A stretch of DNA of 6,503 nucleotides from NCBI GenBank assembly GCA_003554375.1, contig PWGF01000353.1, forward strand, positions 1-6,503. Reading direction: 5' to 3'. The DNA comes from Spirochaetaceae bacterium (GTDB lineage: Bacteria > Spirochaetota > Spirochaetia > DSM-27196 > SKKC01). This document shows, piece by piece, positions 1-4,810 of this stretch. The first letter of the stretch is position 1, and each line of letters starts with the position of its first letter. The translations under genes were made by a program, and so were the position numbers. A model generated the notes under the pieces. The model was not told where the DNA came from. It made no database searches and saw only the letters and a program-made list of their open reading frames with translations.

Positions 1-1019
1 ACCTCGTTGACGGACGCAGCAAGAGCGCCGGCTTCCGTCAGTGCGGGCAACGATTCAGCCACTTCGGGAAGGTGCCCACAACGGTGTAACTCCTGCACCA
101 AAACGCGCAACCGCGAATTCCGTACGCGCATCGCGCGACTGAGCTCATTCCGCGCACGATCGAGCGTCTCGGCAATTGGGCCGAGCGAATACCGCTCCAG
201 GTGACGAATGGTCACTACCGGGAACCCGCGACCGGAGAGAAGCTCGTACGTCAGAATAGCACTCTCTTCCACATCTCCCAACGTCATGTAGCTTGCATCA
301 TGTCGCTCCACTGCGGCGAACGCCCGTTGCAAAAAACCAAGCGTGCGGCGACGCCCGGACAGGAACGGTCGATTCTCACCAAAGAAGAGCTGATGAAAAG
401 CGTCGGCCACTACCGAGGAGTGTGTTGCGATTCCCTCACGATGACGACCGATGCTCTCTGCCGTAGCTGCACTGATATCCTCCACTCGGACATACAACCC
501 GTGCCTGCGAAAGACCGCCACATTCCGCGCTGTCTCGGCCAAGTCGGACTCCTGGGTAAGATCGAACACCGCCGCGTAGATTGCATCGTCCTCGGCGTCC
601 GGATTTTCCAAGATGTAGCGCGCTGAGAGCACCGCTCTACTCCCGGCATCCAAATCACGCAAATTCCGGTTCCGCGCCTCCAAAATGAGTTGGGGCAGGG
701 CGGTTGTAACCTCCGAGAGTTGCTGCCGTGCTTCGTCCAGCTCGTGTCCCCGCGTGACGTTATAGAAAAAGCGAACGAAAATCGCGAAAAACCCTGCAAT
801 TAGGGTATAGGCAGCGAAGTAGATCACCAGGTTCGTGGGAGGAAGCTCCCCGTACCCCAGCATGTAGCCCCCGTGGAGCGCCAGGTACGTAACCGGCCCG
901 GCTGTCCACGCCATCTGAAGAAGCGTCTTGAGCCATGGCTCTTTTCTCGCCGCCTTCTGCACCCGGCGGACGATCTGTCCCGCCAAGCGCTCCGGCTCCA
1001 CTCGCTTCGCCCGTATCAT
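1..1019 (-). CDS. Hypothetical membrane protein, C-terminus cut off by the window edge
   Basis: Unrecognised protein; 339 codons are visible and no stop is reached before the left edge. The start is ATG at 1019-1017: it is the first start after an in-frame TGA and is preceded by AGGTGG (1026-1031) with a 6-nt spacer. The protein begins with a basic segment (MIRAKRVEPERLAG...). Two likely membrane helices follow at about residues 38-56 (TAGPVTYLALHGGYMLGYG) and 64-86 (VIYFAAYTLIAGFFAIFVRF). From about residue 90 it is soluble, charged and probably mostly helical, with an Arg/Glu-rich stretch (GHELDEARQQLSEV) and later LERYSLGPIAETLDRARNEL, which could form a coiled coil. The two-helix anchor with a large cytoplasmic domain might suggest a sensor or scaffold, but no catalytic motif was recognised. 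DUF2254 membrane proteins were considered, without a convincing match. Codon use looks like that of the neighbours. The gene is divergent from the bpt unit. Confidence 0.8.
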   Translation of the reverse strand, partial: MIRAKRVEPERLAGQIVRRVQKAARKEPWLKTLLQMAWTAGPVTYLALHGGYMLGYGELPPTNLVIYFAAYTLIAGFFAIFVRFFYNVTRGHELDEARQQLSEVTTALPQLILEARNRNLRDLDAGSRAVLSARYILENPDAEDDAIYAAVFDLTQESDLAETARNVAVFRRHGLYVRVEDISAATAESIGRHREGIATHSSVVADAFHQLFFGENRPFLSGRRRTLGFLQRAFAAVERHDASYMTLGDVEESAILTYELLSGRGFPVVTIRHLERYSLGPIAETLDRARNELSRAMRVRNSRLRVLVQELHRCGHLPEVAESLPALTEAGALAASVNE

Positions 1020-1051
1020 CCCGTTCCACCTGTCCGTGACTCAACGCTCAG

Positions 1052-1067
1052 CGACGGCCCGCCGTCG
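1052..1067. repeat. 16-bp imperfect-centre palindrome in the divergent spacer
   Basis: CGACGGC-CC-GCCGTCG: 7-bp arms around a 2-bp centre, lying 33 bp upstream of the start of the minus-strand membrane-protein gene and 40 bp before the plus-strand -35 element. The centre is too short for a good RNA hairpin, so if functional it would more likely be a dimeric-repressor site. In GC-rich DNA such a palindrome is not rare, so the call rests mainly on position. Confidence 0.25.
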
Positions 1068-1106
1068 GGCATGCCGTCCATAAGTGTTCCCGCACGCCGT
1101 GAGCCG

Positions 1107-1135
1107 TTGATGCAGGCGCACACGTTGGGTATAGT
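1107..1135 (+). promoter_or_regulatory. Candidate sigma70-type promoter for the small ORF and bpt
   Basis: TTGATG (1107-1112, 4 of 6 to TTGACA) and TATAGT (1130-1135, 5 of 6 to TATAAT) are separated by exactly 17 bp, giving an expected transcript start near 1142. It lies about 60 nt upstream of a good Shine-Dalgarno (AAGGAG, 1192-1197). No other promoter of similar quality was seen upstream of bpt. Sequence match only. Confidence 0.5.
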
Positions 1136-1202
1136 CGCTCCACGAAGGCCGTTACGCCGCGTACTATCGTGCGGTACCTTGCGTATCAGACAAGGAGTTT
1201 GC

Positions 1203-1436
1203 GTGGACGGAGGATCTGCGACACGTCTTAGGCTGGCGATTCGAGCGGTCATAGCGCTGTTGCTCTTGGGGTTCATTGCCTCCGCCGCTACCCAGTCTAC
1301 GGCGCACCCGACGTGCTCGGTGAGCATCATACTCAAGGCCCGGGAGGTGTGCAACGGCAGCAGGAGAAGCCGGCGGAAGGCACTCAGAACTCACTACGTC
1401 CGGCCCCGTATTGCACCGCCCGGGACCGATTCATAG
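1203..1436 (+). CDS. Small exported or membrane-anchored protein upstream of bpt (77 aa)
   Basis: Unrecognised small protein. The GTG start at 1203 is chosen because AAGGAG (1192-1197) sits 5 nt upstream, one of the best ribosome binding sites in the window, and because a sigma70-like promoter lies about 70 bp before it. The N-terminus looks like a signal peptide or single membrane helix: basic RLRLAIR (about residues 8-14), hydrophobic AVIALLLLGFIASA (15-28), and an Ala-rich AxA-type possible cleavage site. After this come two cysteines (TCS, VCN), an Arg/Lys-rich patch (SRRSRRKAL) and a Pro-containing tail. It ends in TAG only 9 bp before the bpt GTG and in the same frame, so the two are probably co-transcribed and may be translationally coupled. 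The C-terminal half has little family character, so a non-conserved leader ORF is a real alternative. The same reading frame also extends further upstream, but that part lacks a credible start. Confidence 0.5.
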   Translation: MDGGSATRLRLAIRAVIALLLLGFIASAATQSTAHPTCSVSIILKAREVCNGSRRSRRKALRTHYVRPRIAPPGTDS

Positions 1437-1445
1437 CAAGATATA

Positions 1446-2147
1446 GTGTCAAGTGACTACCCCGTAACCATCTATCGGATCGACCACGGTCGCTGCCCGT
1501 ACCTGCCGGGCCGGCGCTGGCAAACCGACGCTATCGCCCTCGGCGCCGTTGATCCAGCGATATACGAGAAGCTCATCGGCCACGGCTGGCGGCGAAGCGG
1601 GACGTACCTCTACCGCAACCGCTGTCCCGGCTGCAACGCGTGCATTCCGATACGCATCCCGACCGGCGGCTTTCGACCTTCGCGTTCGCAACGACGTGTT
1701 CTCCGCAAAAACCGGGACGTACGCATTTGCGAGCGAATGCCCCATGTGTCGGCCGGCCTTCTACGCCTCTATGAGCGCTACATCCGCCGGCGCCACGACT
1801 CATCGGCAATCATCTCGGCGGAACAGTTCGCCTCGGTTTTGGTGGAAACTCCGGTGCCCTTTCGGCTCTGGGAGTATCGAGTCCTTGATCGCCTGGTGGC
1901 GGCTAGCTGGGTCGATATCCTGCCGAACGGCATCTCAAGCGTGTACTTCGCTTTCGAGCCCGACGAATCACACCGCTCCCTCGGCACGCTCAGCATACTC
2001 CGCGAAATCGAGCAGGCGCGAAAACTCGGTAAATCGTGGTACTATATTGGGTTCTGGGTCCAAGGTTCACCGTCCATGCAATATAAGAATCGTTTCCGTC
2101 CGTATGAGCTCGCCTACGGGGGACGCTGGCATCGGTTCGAGCAGTAG
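1446..2147 (+). CDS. bpt: Bpt-type aspartate/glutamate leucyltransferase (arginyltransferase family)
   Basis: Aminoacyl-tRNA-protein transferase of the bacterial Bpt/ATE family. Members move leucine (some arginine) from its charged tRNA to N-terminal Asp or Glu of proteins in the cytoplasm, marking them for ClpS/ClpAP degradation. The family signatures are present in order: CPYLPGRRW (17-25), GWRRSGTYLYRNRCPGC (47-63) with a C-x2-C-x2-C cluster (C60, C63, C66), FRPSRSQRRVLRKN (76-89), LYERYIRRRH (108-117), SSVYFAFEPD (164-173), RSLGTLSILREIEQARKLG (177-195), and YYIGFWVQGSPSMQYKNRFR (199-218). The 233-aa length is near normal for bacterial members. GTG at 1446 is used because an in-frame TAG lies 9 bp upstream and no other early start exists; its own ribosome binding site is weak (AGCAAG), which fits coupling to the small ORF before it. 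Whether it transfers Leu or Arg cannot be told from the sequence. Related eukaryotic ATE1 enzymes use N-terminal cysteines to bind an Fe-S cluster; a similar role here is inference. Confidence 0.93.
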   Translation: MSSDYPVTIYRIDHGRCPYLPGRRWQTDAIALGAVDPAIYEKLIGHGWRRSGTYLYRNRCPGCNACIPIRIPTGGFRPSRSQRRVLRKNRDVRICERMPHVSAGLLRLYERYIRRRHDSSAIISAEQFASVLVETPVPFRLWEYRVLDRLVAASWVDILPNGISSVYFAFEPDESHRSLGTLSILREIEQARKLGKSWYYIGFWVQGSPSMQYKNRFRPYELAYGGRWHRFEQ

Positions 2148-2155
2148 CCCGCGGG
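2148..2155. other. Tail-to-tail junction of bpt and metY without a clear terminator
   Basis: Only 9 bp separate the two stop codons. They contain the palindrome CCCGCGGG, and GCCCG (from 2147) can pair with CGGGC inside the end of metY across a 12-nt loop. There is no T tract on either strand, so this is not a standard intrinsic terminator; antisense read-through between the two genes is possible. Confidence 0.3.
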
Positions 2156-2156
2156 A

Positions 2157-3446
2157 TCACCCCCGGGCGGCCTCCAAACCGCGGTCAATATCCGTGATGA
2201 TATCGTCCGGATGCTCCAACCCGATGGAGAGACGGACGAACTCCGGCCCCACCCCTGCCGCAGACTGCTGCTCCGCATCCAGCTGACTGTGCGTCGTGCT
2301 GGCTGGATGGATGGCCAAGCTCTTCGCGTCTCCGACATTCGCTAAGTGGCTGAAGAGCTCCAGCGAGTTTATGAATCGCTCCCCGCCGGCGCGGCCACCC
2401 TTTATGCCGAACGCCACCATGCCGCCGTAACCGTTGTGGAGATACCGCGAAGCGTTGCCGTGGGCCGGATCGTCCTCGAGCCCTGGATACCGTACCCACG
2501 TGACCTGAGGATGCCGGCGGAGATGCGCGGCGACGAGCTTCGCGTTCTGCGAATGCCGCTCCATTCGCAACGGGAGAGTTTCGGTACCTTGAAGGAATAT
2601 CCACGCGTTGTCCGGCGAGATCGCAGCACCAAGGTTCCGCAATGGAACAAGCCGCATTCGAAGCGCATAGGCCATAGGCGTAAGATCTCCGAGGTCGTGA
2701 GCATACCGAACCCCGTGGTAGCTTGCGTCCGGCTCGTTCATAGTCTTGAACTTGGGATCCGTCCAGTCGAATGTGCCTGAATCGACGACTACGCCGCCAA
2801 TCCCCGTTCCATGTCCGCCGATCCACTTCGTCAAGCTATGCACCACGATATGAGCCCCGTGCTCGATCGGCCGAAAGAGATATGGAGTCGTAAACGTGCT
2901 GTCCACGATGATCGGCAAGTGATACTCACGGCTAATCTCCGCCCAACTCTGGAAGTCGGGAACGGAGAGCGCCGGATTCCCGATTGTCTCCACGAAGAGC
3001 GCCCGAGTTTGGTCGTTGATGGCAGCCCGGATCGCGGCGGGATCGAGCGGGTCCGCGAACCGAACGCGGATGCCATAGTCCGGAAGAATGTCGTTGAACA
3101 TCGTATACGTGCCGCCGTAGAGGTGACTGGACGACACGACCTCGTTCCCCGCAACACAGATGTTGATGATCGAGTAGAAGACTGCCGAAGTTCCGGAGGC
3201 CAGCGCCAGCGCGGCGGTACCGCCGTCGAGCGCCGCCATGCGCTCCTCCAGTACCTCCTGAGTCGGATTCATGATCCGTGTGTAGATGTACCCGAGCTCC
3301 CGGAGCGCAAAGAGATTCGCCGCGTGCTCGGTGTCGCGGAAGTTATATGCGGTCGTCCGATGGATGGGAACAGCCCTGCTGGGCGGTTGCTGCCCCTTGC
3401 TCTGTCCCGCATGGAGCGCCAACGTCTCGAAGTTATAATCAGCCAC
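2157..3446 (-). CDS. metY: O-acetylhomoserine sulfhydrylase (PLP-dependent)
   Basis: Cytoplasmic PLP enzyme of the Cys/Met metabolism family that converts O-acetylhomoserine plus sulfide to homocysteine, the direct-sulfhydrylation route to methionine. The 429-aa length is typical for MetY and longer than MetB or MetC (about 380-400). Features seen: PPSRAVPIHRTTAYNF (21-36), YTRIMNPT (55-62, cofactor phosphate contact), SGTSAVF (84-90), Asp182 in VDSTFTTPYL (cofactor ring nitrogen), the Schiff-base Lys207 in HSLTKWIGGHGTGIGG, NLGAAISPDNAWIFLQGTET (271-290), HPASTTHSQL (380-389) and FVRLSIGLE (403-411) with Arg405 for the substrate carboxylate. The GTG start at 3446 follows AGGAGG (3452-3457) with 5-nt spacing. 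It lies 146 bp downstream of cysK on the same strand and is probably co-expressed with it; I found no convincing separate promoter. Use of O-succinylhomoserine cannot be excluded from sequence alone. Confidence 0.95.
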   Translation of the reverse strand: MADYNFETLALHAGQSKGQQPPSRAVPIHRTTAYNFRDTEHAANLFALRELGYIYTRIMNPTQEVLEERMAALDGGTAALALASGTSAVFYSIINICVAGNEVVSSSHLYGGTYTMFNDILPDYGIRVRFADPLDPAAIRAAINDQTRALFVETIGNPALSVPDFQSWAEISREYHLPIIVDSTFTTPYLFRPIEHGAHIVVHSLTKWIGGHGTGIGGVVVDSGTFDWTDPKFKTMNEPDASYHGVRYAHDLGDLTPMAYALRMRLVPLRNLGAAISPDNAWIFLQGTETLPLRMERHSQNAKLVAAHLRRHPQVTWVRYPGLEDDPAHGNASRYLHNGYGGMVAFGIKGGRAGGERFINSLELFSHLANVGDAKSLAIHPASTTHSQLDAEQQSAAGVGPEFVRLSIGLEHPDDIITDIDRGLEAARG

Positions 3447-3499
3447 GCTTCCCTCCTCTCCTTGTCAATTCCTCGTCAACCGTTGCTGAACGCTTCGCA

Positions 3500-3523
3500 T
3501 GAATGCTCTATTGAATGCTCTAT
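3500..3523. repeat. Perfect tandem 12-bp direct repeat in the cysK-metY spacer
   Basis: TGAATGCTCTAT occurs at 3500-3511 and again immediately at 3512-3523; on the metY coding strand it reads ATAGAGCATTCA twice. It is AT-richer than its surroundings and sits 54 bp upstream of the metY start. Two head-to-tail 12-bp units (just over one helical turn each) are the layout expected for paired activator or repressor binding. A replication-slippage duplication is equally possible. It does not match any riboswitch or T-box I know. Confidence 0.6.
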
Positions 3524-3537
3524 CCGCGCCATGCGCC

Positions 3538-3549
3538 CGCCCATGGGCG
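3538..3549. repeat. 12-bp palindrome in the cysK-metY spacer
   Basis: CGCCCATGGGCG is a perfect palindrome 43 bp after the cysK stop. It could form a short hairpin after cysK, but there is no following T run and a palindrome of this size is expected by chance in a few kilobases, so no function is assigned. Confidence 0.2.
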
Positions 3550-3592
3550 TGGCACGTCTCGCGCGTCTGACCGCCGGCAGCTCGCCCGTACA

Positions 3593-4516
3593 CTACTCAT
3601 CAAAAAGCCACGTACTCAAGTAGCGTTCTCCGGTATCGCAGATCACGGTTGCAATACTCTTACCTCGGTTTTCCGGCCGCGCCGCCACCTGAAGAGCTGC
3701 CCATACGTTCGCTCCGGAACTGACCCCGCAGAGGATTCCTTCCTCTTTTGCGAGCCTCCGTGTCATAAGCGTCGCATCTTCCGCGCTCACGCGGACGACC
3801 TCATCGAGCAGATCTCTGTCAAGCACTTCAGGGACGAACCCTGCACCGATTCCCTGTATTTTGTGCGGACCCGGCCGTCCCCCGCTCAGCACGGGTGATG
3901 TATCGGGCTCGACCGCGATTGCCTGAAACTGTGAATTGTACTCCTTTATGCGCCCGGCCACGCCGGTAATCGTTCCTCCCGTCCCTACACCGGCCACGAA
4001 GATGTCCAGGTTGCCATCGGTGTCACGCCACAGCTCCTCAGCGGTAGTTTCCCGATGGATTCGCGGATTGGCGGGATTGCGAAACTGCTGGACCATAAGG
4101 GCGTCGGGCTCACTCTCAACGATCTCATGGGCGCGAGCCACGGCCCCGTTCATCCCCTCCGGGCCAGGAGTAAGCTCCAGACGGGCGTTCAGCGCACTTA
4201 GGAGCCGACGACGCTCGATACTCATAGTGTCCGGCATCGTAAGGACGACGTTGTACCCCCGCACGGCTCCGACGTAGGCGAGCGCCAAGCCGGTGTTCCC
4301 GCTGGTCGCCTCCACGACCGTTCCGCCGGGCTTGAGGGTTCCGTCGCGCTCGGCGGCCTCTATCATCGCCAATCCGATCCGGTCCTTCACGCTCGCGAGC
4401 GGATTTCGTGACTCCAGCTTGCCGTAGATAGTAGCCCCGAGCCCTTCCGTAATGCGATTCAATCGCACCAAAGGAGTATTGCCAACCAACCTCGTTACAT
4501 CGACAACAGCGCTCAT
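3593..4516 (-). CDS. cysK: Cysteine synthase A (O-acetylserine sulfhydrylase)
   Basis: Fold-type II PLP enzyme, cytoplasmic, that makes L-cysteine from O-acetylserine and sulfide. The 307-aa protein is of normal length. Features seen: VGNTPLVRLNRI (11-22), LESRNPLASVKDR (34-46) with the Schiff-base Lys44, the substrate-binding TSGNTG loop (71-76), PDTMSIERRRLLSALNA (95-111), QFRNPANP (144-151), the phosphate-binding VGTGGT (177-182), KIQGIGAGF (219-227), CGVSSGAN (263-270) with Ser267 near the pyridine nitrogen, and CDTGERYLST (293-302). PGPHKIQGIGAGF and TMSIERR favour CysK over CysM. The ATG at 4516 is chosen over the in-frame GTG at 4597: it has GAGGAG just upstream and begins exactly where family homology begins, whereas the extra 27 residues are low-complexity Arg/Gly-rich. 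It is the first gene of a cysK-metY pair and diverges from the DbpA-domain gene, sharing a 294-bp control region. No cysE is visible here. Confidence 0.95.
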   Translation of the reverse strand: MSAVVDVTRLVGNTPLVRLNRITEGLGATIYGKLESRNPLASVKDRIGLAMIEAAERDGTLKPGGTVVEATSGNTGLALAYVGAVRGYNVVLTMPDTMSIERRRLLSALNARLELTPGPEGMNGAVARAHEIVESEPDALMVQQFRNPANPRIHRETTAEELWRDTDGNLDIFVAGVGTGGTITGVAGRIKEYNSQFQAIAVEPDTSPVLSGGRPGPHKIQGIGAGFVPEVLDRDLLDEVVRVSAEDATLMTRRLAKEEGILCGVSSGANVWAALQVAARPENRGKSIATVICDTGERYLSTWLFDE

Positions 4517-4532
4517 CCTGCTCCTCTCTATT

Positions 4533-4550
4533 CCGCGCTTCCTTGCGCGG
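4533..4550 (-). promoter_or_regulatory. GC-rich leader hairpin just upstream of the cysK ribosome binding site
   Basis: In the cysK mRNA, CCGCGC and GCGCGG form a perfect 6-bp all-G/C stem around the loop AAGGAA. It ends about 8 nt before the GAGGAG Shine-Dalgarno region and 16 nt before the ATG. A stable stem that displays an AAGGA-type purine loop beside the true ribosome binding site could affect initiation (a ribosome standby site or protein target). No T tract follows, so it is not a terminator. Chance occurrence in GC-rich DNA is possible. Confidence 0.35.
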
Positions 4551-4650
4551 CGGGCCGATCTCCCCCCCCACCCTAGGGCGCCCCCTGCCAACTTCACCTA
4601 CCAGCCCAGTACATGGGTGTGTTCCCTTCCGCCCACCCGCGGACGCCGTA

Positions 4651-4679
4651 ACGATACTGAACAATCTAAACATTGTCTA
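4651..4679 (-). promoter_or_regulatory. Candidate cysK promoter
   Basis: On the minus strand TAGACA (4679-4674, 5 of 6 to TTGACA) and TATCGT (4656-4651, 4 of 6 to TATAAT) are 17 bp apart, predicting a start near 4644 and a leader of about 128 nt before the cysK ATG. The leader is G-rich, and I recognise no SAM, cobalamin or T-box element in it. The -10 is imperfect, so the call is moderate. Confidence 0.4.
4661..4676. promoter_or_regulatory. Inverted repeat overlapping the cysK promoter, possible operator
   Basis: ACAAT-N6-ATTGT (arms 4661-4665 and 4672-4676) lies between the proposed -10 and -35 of cysK and overlaps the -35. That is a classic place for a repressor. A further ATTGT occurs at 4713-4717, 41 bp (about four helical turns) away and just upstream of the plus-strand -35. 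Five-base arms are common by chance; the position is the main argument. The regulator is unknown. Confidence 0.3.
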
Positions 4680-4722
4680 TAGGAGTAAGTAAGAATATCC
4701 GTTCCGGAGCCCATTGTGTTTC

Positions 4723-4751
4723 TTGACAAAGGGGTGCACGCTCTATATCGT
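4723..4751 (+). promoter_or_regulatory. Candidate promoter for the DbpA-domain gene
   Basis: A perfect -35 hexamer TTGACA (4723-4728) is followed 17 bp later by TATCGT (4746-4751), the same -10 word as in the divergent cysK promoter; TATATC at 4744-4749 with a 15-bp spacer is the alternative. The predicted start near 4758 would give a leader of about 50 nt before the GTG at 4811. Confidence 0.5.
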
Positions 4752-4810
4752 TGCCCTAGATTCGGAATATTGATGTTCGTCGGAGCAGAAGACGAGCCTA
4801 GGTGAATGGA

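Noticed and set aside
201..626. Open plus-strand frame of 141 codons
   Set aside because: It lies antisense inside the longer minus-strand membrane-protein gene; its translation is Arg/Cys-rich without family character, and the minus frame has a good start, ribosome binding site and membrane helices.
410..799. Open minus-strand frame of 129 codons
   Set aside because: It is out of frame with the continuous 339-codon minus-strand gene that covers the same bases; its Trp/Arg/Ser-rich composition is typical of a shadow frame.
1016..1354. Open minus-strand frame of 112 codons
   Set aside because: It is antisense to the small ORF and its promoter, and has no ribosome binding site or domain character. 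The plus strand has a promoter, Shine-Dalgarno and signal-peptide pattern instead.
3447..3592. SAM riboswitch or T-box upstream of metY
   Set aside because: None of the conserved core sequences of SAM-I, SAM-II or T-box leaders could be found; only short palindromes and the tandem repeat are present.
4517..4597. 27-residue N-terminal extension of CysK from a GTG at 4597
   Set aside because: The extension is low-complexity and basic, family homology begins at the ATG at 4516, and that ATG has a proper GAGGAG upstream.
4594..4614. Seven-codon mini-ORF (MYWAGR-stop) in the cysK leader as a possible leader peptide
   Set aside because: It contains no cysteine or methionine beyond the start, the nearest GGAAGG is too far upstream, and no terminator/antiterminator pair follows, so attenuation is not supported.
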